From the NCBI GenBank assembly GCA_030525245.1, contig JAUNFB010000002.1, forward strand, positions 12,720 through 48,748: a stretch of 36,029 bases of DNA, in the 5' to 3' direction. Origin of the DNA: Erysipelotrichia bacterium (GTDB taxonomy: Bacteria; Bacillota_I; Bacilli_A; Erysipelotrichales; Erysipelotrichaceae). Numbering within the stretch: position 1 is the first letter of the stretch; every line of letters begins with the position of its first letter. The translations under genes and the position numbers were made by a program. A model generated the notes under the pieces. The model had not been told where the DNA came from. It ran no database searches and saw nothing but the letters and a program-made list of their open reading frames with translations. Positions 14,655 to 23,016 of the stretch are shown in pieces.

Positions 14655-15935
14655 ATGAAATCGGATCTGTTGATACAACGAATCAAAGAAAGACGCTATG
14701 ATGATCTTTTTGAAGATATTTATGTTGATAAAAAATTAATTGATTATCAGTGTAAAAGATATGTTTCGGCATTGGAAAACTTTCAATCAATCTACGGCTG
14801 TAAAGATATAACGGTTTTATCTGTACCCGGAAGAAGTGAAATCGGTGGAAATCACACCGATCATCAATGTGGTAAGGTCTTGGCTGCTTCGATTAATTTA
14901 GATATGATTGCGGTAGTTTCTGCTGAAAAAAGTAATTATATTAATATTATTTCTGATAAGCGTAAGGTCAATGGTATAAAAATAAATGAATTGGATTTTC
15001 GTAGGGAAGAGACACATAGTTCCCGCGGTTTGGTTAAAGGCGTATTAAAAAAATTTGATGATGATTTTTATCGTATAGGCGGTTTTAATGCTTATATGAC
15101 AAGTGATGTACCGGTAGGTTCGGGACTAAGTTCATCAGCTGCTTTTGAAGTCATGGTTGCTACGATTATTAATTGCTTATATAATCGCTTTGAAGTCGAT
15201 CCGATAACAATTGCTAAGTATTGTCAATATGCAGAAAATGTATATTTCGGCAAACCTTCCGGTTTAATGGATCAAATGGCTTGTAGTGTAGGTAATTTAA
15301 TTGGTATAGACTTTGCTGATCCGAAAAGGCCGCAAGTTAAAAGGATTGATACAAATTTTTCGCAGAGTGATTATTCTTTATGCATTGTGGATTGTCAGGG
15401 ATCACACGCCTCACTTACCGATGATTATGCTGCGATTGTTCAAGATATGAAAACAGTTGCCCAATTTTTCGGTAAAGAATATTTGAGAGATGTTACTTAT
15501 CAGCAGATTTTAGCGAATACCAATGAGCTGAGAAAGAAAGCCGGAGACAGAGCGGTTTTAAGGGCTTTGCATGTTATTTCAGAAAACAAAAGAGTAGAGA
15601 AAGAAATAGCTCATTTGAAAAATGCCGATTTCAGCAGCTTTTTGCATTATGTTAAGGAAAGCGGTAATTCTTCTTATAAATATTTGCAAAACATTTATTC
15701 AATGAAAAATTATCAGCAACAACCTTTAGCTTTAGCTTTATGTATCAGTGAAAATATTTTGCAAGATAAAGGTGTATGCCGAGTTCATGGTGGTGGTTTT
15801 GCCGGAACAATACAGGTTTTTGTGCAAAATGATTTTGTCAATGAATACAAAGCGGAAATTGAAAAAATATTTGGTTTAAACAGTTGCAAGGTTTTAAATG
15901 TCAGAAAATACGGAGCAATTGCTGTATTTAAATAG
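14655..15935 (+). CDS. galK: Galactokinase-type GHMP kinase
   Basis: The 426-residue protein carries all three GHMP/galactokinase motifs: VPGRSEIGGNHTDH (57-70), PVGSGLSSSAAFEV in the ATP-binding loop, and VHGGGFAGTIQVFV near the C-terminus. KPSGLMDQMACSVG with the catalytic Asp region is present. It should phosphorylate galactose at C1, entering the Leloir pathway. The sugar-binding motif reads GGNHTDH instead of the usual GEHTDY, a variant seen in longer Bacillota proteins annotated as galactokinase. No galE or galT lies in the window, so another sugar is possible. GAGGAAGAG just upstream serves as ribosome site. Confidence 0.78.
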   Translation: MKSDLLIQRIKERRYDDLFEDIYVDKKLIDYQCKRYVSALENFQSIYGCKDITVLSVPGRSEIGGNHTDHQCGKVLAASINLDMIAVVSAEKSNYINIISDKRKVNGIKINELDFRREETHSSRGLVKGVLKKFDDDFYRIGGFNAYMTSDVPVGSGLSSSAAFEVMVATIINCLYNRFEVDPITIAKYCQYAENVYFGKPSGLMDQMACSVGNLIGIDFADPKRPQVKRIDTNFSQSDYSLCIVDCQGSHASLTDDYAAIVQDMKTVAQFFGKEYLRDVTYQQILANTNELRKKAGDRAVLRALHVISENKRVEKEIAHLKNADFSSFLHYVKESGNSSYKYLQNIYSMKNYQQQPLALALCISENILQDKGVCRVHGGGFAGTIQVFVQNDFVNEYKAEIEKIFGLNSCKVLNVRKYGAIAVFK

Positions 15936-15945
15936 GAGAAAAAAG

Positions 15946-16512
15946 ATGACGACTTATTTGGTAGATTTTGAAAATGTGAAAAGTGATGGGTTAAACGGTA
16001 TAGCTGATTTAAAAGCGGAAGACAGAGTAATGATATTTTATAGCGTTAATGCCGATAAAATAACTTTCTCGTTGCATAAAAGAATGAATGAGTCTTCGGC
16101 AAACATCAGTTTTTGGAAAGTGGATGTTGGTCATAAGAATGCTTTGGATTTTCAACTTGTGAGCTATCTGGGCTATTTGTTGGCTAAAAATGACAGAGAA
16201 GAATATGTGATTGTCAGCAATGATACCGGTTATAACAGCGTTATAACTTTTTGGAAAAAGAAAAATTATAAAGTCATGCTGGTAACCGATTTAACTAAAC
16301 AAAATATGTTAGAAAAGCAAAGCGAATTGTTGATTAATGTTAAACAGTATATCGATGATGAAGAAGAAGCTAAATTGGTAACGGATTATATATTGAAATA
16401 TAAAACTAAGCAAGGATTGAATAATGCGATTGTAAAAGTTTACGGAACAACCAAAGGGGGAAAACTTTATAAAGCAATTAAACCGTTAATTCAAGACAAA
16501 AAGGGTAAATAG
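15946..16512 (+). CDS. PIN-like domain protein (putative nuclease)
   Basis: The 188-residue protein begins MTTYLVDFENVKSDGL. Acidic residues sit where PIN/NYN nucleases bind metal: D and E in VDFEN, D in ALDFQLVSYLGYLL, and D in IVSNDTGYNSVITFW. This is the layout of the PIN_7-like family, proposed RNases of unknown target. The C-terminal 60 residues are basic and may help bind RNA. GGAG eight bases ahead of the ATG at 15946 supports this start over an upstream one inside the kinase gene. It is the last gene of the run that began at 10140. Confidence 0.7.
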   Translation: MTTYLVDFENVKSDGLNGIADLKAEDRVMIFYSVNADKITFSLHKRMNESSANISFWKVDVGHKNALDFQLVSYLGYLLAKNDREEYVIVSNDTGYNSVITFWKKKNYKVMLVTDLTKQNMLEKQSELLINVKQYIDDEEEAKLVTDYILKYKTKQGLNNAIVKVYGTTKGGKLYKAIKPLIQDKKGK

Positions 16513-16544
16513 TCTCAAAGCAACTGTAAACCCTTGTATATTAC

Positions 16545-16573
16545 TTGAAACAACTTTCAAACTGTGCTATATT
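16545..16573 (+). promoter_or_regulatory. Promoter of the ytxG-ccpA unit with palindrome over the -35
   Basis: TTGAAA (16545-16550), 17-base spacer, TATATT (16568-16573) preceded by TGC, an extended -10. TTGAAA-CAAC-TTTCAA (16545-16560) is a perfect inverted repeat covering the -35 and could be an operator. Confidence 0.7.
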
Positions 16574-16590
16574 GTAATTGAGGTGAAGTT

Positions 16591-17046
16591 ATGAACGCTT
16601 TAGAATCAGTAAGTAATATTTTTAAAGCATTATTGCCTATTATAGCAGTTGTTGCTTTGATTTTCATCATCGTAATGATAGTGAAAATTAATAAGACAAT
16701 CGGTAAATTGGACCAAACTGTTGACAGCTTAAATACAACAATCGGCTCTGCTCAAAATACTATAAGTTCGGTAAACGATACATTAGCGGTTGTAAATACT
16801 TATGTTAAAGAACTGAATACAACTGTAAAAACCGTTAATAATGTTTCCATGTCTGTTGAGGCAGTTAGAGCAACAGCAGAGAGAATAGTTGTAAAAGCAG
16901 TTGATAAGTGGTCGAAAGAATATCAGCAAATGAAAAAATTTGTATTAAATGTCTTAGAAAAATTGGATAACAAAGCTAAGACAAGCCAGTCTGCTTTAGA
17001 AATTGCGGACAGAAAGGAAGAAAACAATGGAAGAAAAGAAAATTGA
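16591..17046 (+). CDS. DUF948-like membrane-anchored coiled-coil protein (YtxG type)
   Basis: The 151-residue protein has one membrane helix (about residues 12-31, LLPIIAVVALIFIIVMIV) followed by a long coiled-coil or helical stretch rich in Thr, Val, Asn and Ser. This is the build of DUF948 proteins such as Bacillus subtilis YtxG. Function is unknown; the helical part most likely lies in the cytoplasm. GAGGTGA ahead of the ATG and a strong promoter mark the start. Position upstream of ccpA and near murC matches the B. subtilis arrangement as I recall it, which supports the assignment more than the sequence alone does. Confidence 0.62.
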   Translation: MNALESVSNIFKALLPIIAVVALIFIIVMIVKINKTIGKLDQTVDSLNTTIGSAQNTISSVNDTLAVVNTYVKELNTTVKTVNNVSMSVEAVRATAERIVVKAVDKWSKEYQQMKKFVLNVLEKLDNKAKTSQSALEIADRKEENNGRKEN

Positions 17047-17608
17047 AGAAGTTGAAAATAATCAAGCAGAAGATGAAAAGGAAAATGATGAGGTGCAAAA
17101 AGCCATTGATTCTGTGAAGAATGCTGCTGCCGATGTAAAAAACGGTATAAAAGACTCGGTAAACAAATTAGTAGATCAATTGGATGACATTAATTTAAAT
17201 AAGGAGACTTTATCATCTTATTTGAATGAGTTTACTAAGACGGTTAATGGTTTGGTTGCTAAAACAAGTGATAAAGTTAACGAAATTAAAAATTCTCCTA
17301 AAACTACGGAATATTTAAATAAAGCAAAAGAAACTTATGATTCTGTAGCAAAAGGAGCAAGTGAAACTTGCAATAAAGCTTTAAATAACGAAACAGTTAA
17401 GAAAACCATTGCGGTTGTCACCGAAAAAGCAAAAGATGTAGCTAATTATGCTGATGAAAAATATCAAAAATTTGTTCACGATCCAAATGTCAGAAAGACA
17501 GTTGTCGGTGCTAAAGAAAAGGTAACAGGCGTGATCAGCGATGTTGTTGGTTCAATCAAATCAACATTAAAAAAGGAAGAAAAAGAAGATAAAGAAAAGG
17601 AAGAATAG
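17027..17608 (+). CDS. Hydrophilic amphipathic-helix protein in the ytxH position
   Basis: The 193-residue product is highly charged at both ends (EEKKIEEVENN and KKEEKEDKEKEE) and has no signal peptide or membrane helix. The middle is a series of 11-13-residue helical segments with recurring Ala/Val/Lys pattern (DSVKNAAADVKN, AKETYDSVAKGASET, EKAKDVANYADEK), resembling LEA or apolipoprotein-like amphipathic helices. I know no defined family. AAGGAAG precedes the ATG, which overlaps the ytxG-like gene by 20 bases. It stands where ytxH lies in Bacillus subtilis, but the N-terminal membrane segment expected of YtxH is absent. Confidence 0.55.
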   Translation: MEEKKIEEVENNQAEDEKENDEVQKAIDSVKNAAADVKNGIKDSVNKLVDQLDDINLNKETLSSYLNEFTKTVNGLVAKTSDKVNEIKNSPKTTEYLNKAKETYDSVAKGASETCNKALNNETVKKTIAVVTEKAKDVANYADEKYQKFVHDPNVRKTVVGAKEKVTGVISDVVGSIKSTLKKEEKEDKEKEE

Positions 17609-17614
17609 AAGAAT

Positions 17615-18628
17615 ATGAATGCGTTTAATGATGAGAAGAAAAAAGTAACAATATATTCCGTAGCTCATGAAGCGGGAGTTTCCCTTGCGACAGTTTCTCG
17701 TGTCATTAACGATTCATCATTGGTTAAAGCTGATACAAAGAAAAAAGTTCAGGAAGCCATAGCAAAATTAGGTTATCGTCCGAATGCTGTCGCTCAAGGA
17801 TTAGCATTGAAAAAAACAACAACCATTGCTTTGGTAATTCCGGATACAAGCTTTCTTTATATCGGTAAGATAATTAACGGATTATTGGATGTTGCAAAAA
17901 TCTATAAATATAACATTATGCTACATACCTCAAGTAGCAGTATTAATGAAATGGATGAAATTGTTGATAATATTGTTAAATCTAGAGCTGATGGTGTAAT
18001 TGTATATAATGATTATTTGACAGAAAAGCAAGTGCTCACTTTGAGTAATTTCCAAGTACCGATAGTATATGTCGGTCACGATAAACAATCGGAAAATTCT
18101 TGTAATGTTTATGTCGATTACAAGGATGCTATTTATAAATTGGTTACGGATTACTTGGATAAAGGCATTGATGATATTGTTCTGATTGAAGATAAAAAGA
18201 ACAAATTGATTATCGAAAGCCTGATTGATGGAGTAAACAAAGCTTTTGATGAAAAAGGAAAAAAATTCAATGGATTTATCAGTATTCCGGACAACTTCCA
18301 TAATTCGTATGATTATTTGAATAAATATTTTGCTGATCATACACATAAATTGGTAATCACATTGAGAGATTCGCAAGCAATGGCAGTGTTGAATACTTGC
18401 AAAGAAAACGGAATAGATATACCAAAAGATACTGATTTGGTATGTATGATGGATTCTCGTTATAATGAAATGGCTCGTCCGACTATTTCATCATTTGTAA
18501 CACCGGCTTATGATCTTGGTGCTTTAGCAATGCGGGTTATGACTAAAATGTTATCTGATGATGAGATTATGCAACGTGAATATCAATTGGCTTGTATATA
18601 TCATCGCAAGGAATCTACAAAATATTAG
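17615..18628 (+). CDS. ccpA: LacI/GalR-family regulator, probably CcpA
   Basis: The 337-residue protein has an N-terminal LacI helix-turn-helix, VTIYSVAHEAGVSLATVSRVIND (10-32), the hinge helix region YRPNAVAQGLALKKTTTIALVIPD (55-78), then a periplasmic-binding-like effector domain. The wording around KKTTT and IYKYNIMLHTS closely follows CcpA, the master carbon catabolite regulator that binds cre sites with HPr-Ser-P. The location next to ytxG and tyrS agrees. Segments in the effector domain diverge (VIVYNDYLT where CcpA has DGIIFMG-like sequence), so a different LacI regulator is possible. The gene ends at a strong terminator. I did not find a convincing cre site upstream. Confidence 0.75.
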   Translation: MNAFNDEKKKVTIYSVAHEAGVSLATVSRVINDSSLVKADTKKKVQEAIAKLGYRPNAVAQGLALKKTTTIALVIPDTSFLYIGKIINGLLDVAKIYKYNIMLHTSSSSINEMDEIVDNIVKSRADGVIVYNDYLTEKQVLTLSNFQVPIVYVGHDKQSENSCNVYVDYKDAIYKLVTDYLDKGIDDIVLIEDKKNKLIIESLIDGVNKAFDEKGKKFNGFISIPDNFHNSYDYLNKYFADHTHKLVITLRDSQAMAVLNTCKENGIDIPKDTDLVCMMDSRYNEMARPTISSFVTPAYDLGALAMRVMTKMLSDDEIMQREYQLACIYHRKESTKY

Positions 18629-18651
18629 TTCAAAAAAGTTTGTCTATAAAG

Positions 18652-18680
18652 GATATGGTACTAAATACTATATCTTTTTT
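18652..18680 (+). terminator. Terminator after ccpA
   Basis: GATATGGTA (18652-18660) pairs with TACTATATC (18666-18674) with one G-U pair and loop CTAAA, then six T. Confidence 0.85.
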
Positions 18681-18711
18681 ATTATATTGTGTATTTGTTG
18701 AGATATTATGT

Positions 18712-18717
18712 TAAAAT
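18712..18717 (+). promoter_or_regulatory. Candidate tyrS extended -10
   Basis: TAAAAT at 18712-18717 preceded by TGT. The -35 is unclear (TTGTGT, 18687-18692, at 19 bases). The leader would be about 20 bases, too short for a T-box. Confidence 0.35.
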
Positions 18718-18739
18718 TAAATGTGATACGAGGTGGAAT

Positions 18740-19987
18740 ATGAATTTTTTTGATGAATTAAAATGGCGCGGTTTAGTTAAAGATGTTACTGATGCTGAAG
18801 GATTAAAGGAAAGGTTGAATCAGCCGATAACTTGTTATTGCGGTTTTGATCCAACGGCGGATTCATTACATATAGGACATTTACAACAAATACTTTTGTT
18901 AAAACGTTATCAAAAAGCCGGTCACAGACCGATAGTTTTAGTAGGCGGTGCAACAGGTATGATCGGTGATCCGCGAATGACCAGCGAGAGAAAGTTGTTA
19001 TCTTTGGCTGATGTTCAGCATAATGCTGAGTGCATTAAAAATCAACTTGCTCATTTTGTCTCTTTTGAAGGAGAAAACAGTGCTATAATGGCAAACAATT
19101 ATGAGTGGATAAGTTCACTTTCGGTTATAGATTATTTGCGTGATTACGGCAAATGCTTTAATGTAAGTTACATGTTAGCTAAGGATACCGTGGCATCAAG
19201 ATTAGAAAGAGGAATTTCATATACGGAATTTTCATACATGATTTTGCAATCTTTGGATTTTTTACACTTATATGAGAAATACAATTGTCAATTGCAAATA
19301 GGTGGTTCCGACCAATGGGGTAATTTGACCTGCGGAGTAGAAATGATAAGAAAAATTAAGGGTGAGGATGCCAAGGTATACGGAGTTACTTCACCATTAA
19401 TTACTAAATCTGACGGAACAAAATTTGGTAAGTCGGAAGGAAAGAATGTTTGGTTAGATCCGAGAAAGAGCAGTTCATATGAATTTTATCAATTCTTTGT
19501 TAATATAGCTGATGCTGACATCGTTAACATGCTAAAGAAATTATCGATGAGATCACCGGAAGAAATCGAAGAATTAATTAAAAAATTTAATGAGCAGCCT
19601 CATCTTCGTGAAGCACAAAAAGCTTTGGCAGAAGAATTGACCGAAACAGTTCATGGCAAAGAAGGATTACAGACTGCCTTAAAGATTACCGATGCTTTGT
19701 TTAAAGGAAATATTCGCGATTTGAACGGGCAGGAAATAAATGATGCCTTTAAAGATGCAACTAAAATTATCATTAATGATAATACGAATTTGATTGATGC
19801 GTTGATTGTTGGCAAAGTTGCCGCAAGCAAAAGAGAAGCCAGAGAATTTATCAATAACGGTTCAATTTCGATTAATGGTGAAAGATGTCAAGATTTAAAT
19901 AAGAATTTAACTAAAGAAGATACTTTAGATGGGAAAACTATCGTTATCAGAAAAGGAAAGAAGAATTACTTTATATTTAATTTGTAG
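18740..19987 (+). CDS. tyrS: Tyrosyl-tRNA synthetase
   Basis: This class I enzyme charges tRNA-Tyr with tyrosine. The 415 residues contain YCGFDPTADSLHIGHL with the HIGH motif (about residues 33-48), VLVGGATGMIGDP, the tyrosine pocket sequences QIGGSDQWGN, and the KMSKS variant KFGKSEG near 225. A C-terminal S4 RNA-binding domain spans about 350-410 (KVAASKREAREFINNGSISING). The ATG at 18740, with GAGGTGG just upstream, gives the normal N-terminus. In Bacillus subtilis tyrS is T-box controlled; here the space between the ccpA terminator and the start is about 60 bases and holds no T-box. The next gene follows after 17 bases. Confidence 0.96.
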   Translation: MNFFDELKWRGLVKDVTDAEGLKERLNQPITCYCGFDPTADSLHIGHLQQILLLKRYQKAGHRPIVLVGGATGMIGDPRMTSERKLLSLADVQHNAECIKNQLAHFVSFEGENSAIMANNYEWISSLSVIDYLRDYGKCFNVSYMLAKDTVASRLERGISYTEFSYMILQSLDFLHLYEKYNCQLQIGGSDQWGNLTCGVEMIRKIKGEDAKVYGVTSPLITKSDGTKFGKSEGKNVWLDPRKSSSYEFYQFFVNIADADIVNMLKKLSMRSPEEIEELIKKFNEQPHLREAQKALAEELTETVHGKEGLQTALKITDALFKGNIRDLNGQEINDAFKDATKIIINDNTNLIDALIVGKVAASKREAREFINNGSISINGERCQDLNKNLTKEDTLDGKTIVIRKGKKNYFIFNL

Positions 19988-20004
19988 AACTTGGAGGATG
20001 ACAA

Positions 20005-20523
20005 ATGAAGAAGATAATCATTTGTATATTGATATTATTTACACTTTGGGGATGCGATAATAATGCCAGAAAACTTGATGAGGAGAAATATAATACATAT
20101 TTACTATATTATCAATCTATATTGGATTCGGACAGCAAAAAAGAAAAGTCACAGTGTTTTGACTTTTCTTTGGCAGTCAATCAAATCGGTGAGAATTTAT
20201 ATCGATATGATATTATAATTGATAATCCGCGTGTCGCAATGTATGAAATCAAGGCATTGGCAGTTATTGATAACTTAACGATAGAAGTGGATAAAAATCA
20301 AATGATGCCTTCGGTAGGAATTTTGGATAATAAGAATTATAATATGATACCTTTTCAAGTAGATACAGAGAAGGACTTTGTTTCCGGAATAGTTTTATCA
20401 TTAACCAGTGAGCAGTCTGCATTGCGTATCTCCGTTATGATTGAATGTAAGGATTCGTCAGGATTAAATTATGTAAGAGAATACTTAAGCATATATGGGG
20501 AATATGTTCCTAATCAGGAGTAA
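20005..20523 (+). CDS. Small putative lipoprotein of unknown function
   Basis: The 172-residue product has an N-terminal lipoprotein signal: MKKIIICILILFTLWGC, with the acylated Cys at residue 17. The rest is hydrophilic and probably folds as a small beta-rich domain (LYRYDIIIDNPRVAMYEIKALAVID), somewhat like the immunoglobulin-like fold of surface lipoproteins, but I assign no family. GGAGG seven bases before the ATG supports the start. It lies between tyrS and the flippase gene with gaps of 17 and 3 bases, so it is probably in their operon. Confidence 0.62.
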   Translation: MKKIIICILILFTLWGCDNNARKLDEEKYNTYLLYYQSILDSDSKKEKSQCFDFSLAVNQIGENLYRYDIIIDNPRVAMYEIKALAVIDNLTIEVDKNQMMPSVGILDNKNYNMIPFQVDTEKDFVSGIVLSLTSEQSALRISVMIECKDSSGLNYVREYLSIYGEYVPNQE

Positions 20524-20526
20524 TTT

Positions 20527-22173
20527 ATGATGGATAAGCAAAGAAGGAAACAATCGATTATTGCCGGGGCGTTGACCGGCAGTGCCGGTATTTTCATCAC
20601 GAAAGCTTTAAGTTTACTGTATGTGATACCTTTTAATGAAATTGCTCAAGATGCTACGGTCTTTTATTCTTATGGTTATTCGGTTTACGATGCGTTATTG
20701 CAAGTCTGTCTCAGCGGATTTCCTTATGCGATTGCTACATTAGTGGCGAAATATACGACTCGCAATGATTATGATACAGTTAATTTAGTAAAAAAGGTTT
20801 CTAAAAACATACTTTTGGTTTTGGGTAGCGTGTGTTGCGTATTTATGATTGCTTTCTCCAAAATATTAGCTCTTAAGATAATTCCGACAGAACTGCAGTC
20901 AACTTCCTATTTGCATAATACGCAGATGGTTTTCGTTATTCTATCCTTTGCTTTGATATTTGTTCCTTATTTGAGTTACTACAGGGGTATTTACCAAGGA
21001 ATGAAAGAAGTTAAAACATATGCTTTTACGCAGGTTTTGGAACAGGTGGTTAGAATTGCTTTTTTGTTGTCTGCCAGCAGTATCTGTGTGTATGCTTTTA
21101 ATTTGGATCGTGTTTGGGCAGCTTATATGGGTGTTGCCTCAACCAGTGTCAGTGCTATATGTACGATAATATTTTTTATTGTCAATGAAAAAAAGATCCA
21201 ATTACCGGAAATTTCCGGTGTCAGTATTTTAAGCGAGAAGGATGTATTTAAAGAATTGGTCGAAGCTGCTGTCCCTTATTTATTTAGTTCTTTAATGTTT
21301 TCCAGCAGCGGAATGTTTATATTATTGGTATTTTCTTCCGGATTGGAGGCATACGGAACTGATGGGAAATTGATTACTGTATATCAGGGAATTATCAATT
21401 ATCAGGTTTCCAAAATATCATCCATTCCTACTATAATTATGTCCGGATTTTGTTTGGTAATTATTCCGCATATTACCGAATCCGTAACTAATAGAGATGA
21501 CAGAAATGTTATTCAGTTAATTCACAAAATATTGGAGACAGTCAACTACTTATCTGTACCATTGATCTGCTTTATGATTTTCTTTAGTCAGGAAATATAT
21601 TATATAATGTATGGCAATTATTATTTGGATGTCGGTGCCTCACTTTTGGCTAAATCATTAGCTTGTCAATTGTTGATGAATTTATCGGGGGTTTTAAATT
21701 CATTAATGATTGCGGTTCAATTGCGTAAAAAATATTTACTGTTGGAAACCGTTAGATTGCTATATATGTTGTTGTTTTTTAAATTGTTTTTATCTAAATT
21801 TGGTATAAACGGCTATTTTTTGATTTTAGCAAGTGAATATTTATTGCTTATAGCCGGTTCAGTATACATCATTAATACTCAATATGAATTAAATTTTAAG
21901 GGATTATTTGATAATTTCTCAAAAAGTTGGGTAGGATGCGCTCCTATGTTTGTAATAGTTACACTGATGAACAATTTGCTGAATATTTCGATATTGCATA
22001 GTTCGAGGTTTTTGACATTAATCCTGACCGGAATAATGTTTGTCATTTGTATTGGTTTGTATGTAGTAATAACTTATAAATTACAAGTTGTGGAGAAGTT
22101 GTTTGACTTACAGTCGATTACAGAAACGTTTAAAAAAATTAAATTCAAAATATTTAAAAGGAAAATGCAATAG
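20527..22173 (+). CDS. murJ: MOP-family flippase, SpoVB/YtgP (MurJ) type
   Basis: The 548-residue polytopic protein has about 14 predicted membrane helices. The opening GALTGSAGIFITKALSLLYVIPFNEI and FPYAIATLVAKY are typical of the SpoVB/YtgP branch of the MOP superfamily, whose YtgP member moves lipid II across the membrane in Bacillus subtilis. It probably supplies lipid-linked precursor for peptidoglycan; export of another polysaccharide repeat unit cannot be excluded. GGAG ahead of the ATG pair at 20527 supports the start. The gene ends at a strong terminator, facing rpsD. Confidence 0.8.
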   Translation: MMDKQRRKQSIIAGALTGSAGIFITKALSLLYVIPFNEIAQDATVFYSYGYSVYDALLQVCLSGFPYAIATLVAKYTTRNDYDTVNLVKKVSKNILLVLGSVCCVFMIAFSKILALKIIPTELQSTSYLHNTQMVFVILSFALIFVPYLSYYRGIYQGMKEVKTYAFTQVLEQVVRIAFLLSASSICVYAFNLDRVWAAYMGVASTSVSAICTIIFFIVNEKKIQLPEISGVSILSEKDVFKELVEAAVPYLFSSLMFSSSGMFILLVFSSGLEAYGTDGKLITVYQGIINYQVSKISSIPTIIMSGFCLVIIPHITESVTNRDDRNVIQLIHKILETVNYLSVPLICFMIFFSQEIYYIMYGNYYLDVGASLLAKSLACQLLMNLSGVLNSLMIAVQLRKKYLLLETVRLLYMLLFFKLFLSKFGINGYFLILASEYLLLIAGSVYIINTQYELNFKGLFDNFSKSWVGCAPMFVIVTLMNNLLNISILHSSRFLTLILTGIMFVICIGLYVVITYKLQVVEKLFDLQSITETFKKIKFKIFKRKMQ

Positions 22174-22189
22174 AGTTTGCATTTTTTTT
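22163..22189 (+). terminator. Terminator after the flippase gene
   Basis: AAATGCAA (22163-22170) and TTGCATTT (22177-22184) form a perfect eight-pair stem followed by T to 22189. It spans the stop codon. Confidence 0.85.
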
Positions 22190-22196
22190 GGCAAAT

Positions 22197-22221
22197 AAAA
22201 AGCAGAGCCAAAACTCTGCTT
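22197..22221 (-). terminator. Terminator after rpsD
   Basis: On the minus strand AAGCAGAG and CTCTGCTT form a perfect stem with a six-base loop and end in a T run. It lies 13 bases past the rpsD stop. Confidence 0.85.
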
Positions 22222-22233
22222 AATAGAATTAAA

Positions 22234-22842
22234 CTATTTCTTTCTGTTGTAGTATTCAACAACAAGTAATTCGTTGAAATCAGGATTTAATTCATTTCTT
22301 TCCGGAAGTCTAACGTATTCACCTTTCATTGTCTTCTTATCGAATGTAACGAATGCCGGTGTATTTAATTGAGCGTCAAGAGAATCCAAAATTGCTGAAT
22401 TGTTTTTCATGTTGTCCTTAACTTCAATGATCATGCCAGGTTTAACTTGGAATGATGGAATATCAACTTTTTTTCCGTTAACTAAAACATGTCCGTGATT
22501 TACGAGTTGTCTTGCACCTCTTCTTGTTCTTGATAATCCCATGCGATAACAAACATTATCTAAACGAGATTCCAATAATTGCAAGAACACAGTACCTGTA
22601 ACTCCTTTTGAACTTGAAGCCTTGTCAAACAAATTAGAGAATTGCTTTTCATTTACACCATAGGTGAAACGAATCTTTTGCTTTTCGGCTAATTGTTGAC
22701 CATAGTTAGAATACTTGATTCTTTTTGTCGGACCATGTTGTCCTGGAACATAAGTTCTTTTGCTTAATTCTTTGCCGGTTTCTAATACTGAGAAGTTCAA
22801 TCTTCTAGATTGTCTCCATACCGGACCAGTATAACGTGCCAT
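22234..22842 (-). CDS. rpsD: Small ribosomal subunit protein uS4
   Basis: S4 is a primary 16S rRNA-binding protein that nucleates 30S assembly. The 202 residues have the S4 N-terminal domain ([27 protein letters not shown]) and the S4 RNA-binding domain near 90-155 ([42 protein letters not shown]). It lacks the Cys zinc motif of C+ S4 paralogues. AGGAGG nine to ten bases ahead of the ATG is a strong ribosome site. It is transcribed alone from a strong promoter with a leader of about 130 bases, as expected of the autoregulated rpsD of Bacillota. Confidence 0.97.
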   Translation of the reverse strand: MARYTGPVWRQSRRLNFSVLETGKELSKRTYVPGQHGPTKRIKYSNYGQQLAEKQKIRFTYGVNEKQFSNLFDKASSSKGVTGTVFLQLLESRLDNVCYRMGLSRTRRGARQLVNHGHVLVNGKKVDIPSFQVKPGMIIEVKDNMKNNSAILDSLDAQLNTPAFVTFDKKTMKGEYVRLPERNELNPDFNELLVVEYYNRKK

Positions 22843-22974
22843 TTTCTTTCCTCCTAGTTATTAATTACTAACAGGTACGGATTAATTTATTTGGGTGTTG
22901 ATCTTTCACTTTAACAGCAAGTTACTTTTTAACGATCAACGCACACAAAATAATCTCCGTATGCTGCTATCGGC
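22843..22974 (-). promoter_or_regulatory. Structured rpsD leader, probable S4 autoregulatory element
   Basis: The untranslated leader of about 130 bases has two long-range pairings: GTTGATC (22940-22934) with GATCAAC (22903-22897), and TACGGA (22961-22956) with TCCGTA (22881-22876), the first nested in the second. CAGCA near 22965 can also pair with TGCTG near 22919, which would give a pseudoknot-like alternative. In Bacillota S4 is known to repress its own mRNA through such a leader; identity here is inferred from position and folding. Confidence 0.6.
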
Positions 22975-22980
22975 TTAAGT

Positions 22981-23010
22981 ATCATAACATTTCGATGAAT
23001 ATTATGTCAA
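22981..23010 (-). promoter_or_regulatory. rpsD promoter
   Basis: Minus strand: TTGACA (23010-23005), 18-base spacer, TATGAT (22986-22981) preceded by TGT, an extended -10. A perfect -35 fits a highly expressed ribosomal gene. Confidence 0.8.
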
Positions 23011-23016
23011 TAGTAT

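Noticed and set aside
17930-18376. 148-codon minus-strand frame
   Set aside because: Antisense to the well-supported ccpA-like gene, Ile/Asn-rich composition from reversed codons, no ribosome site or recognised domain.
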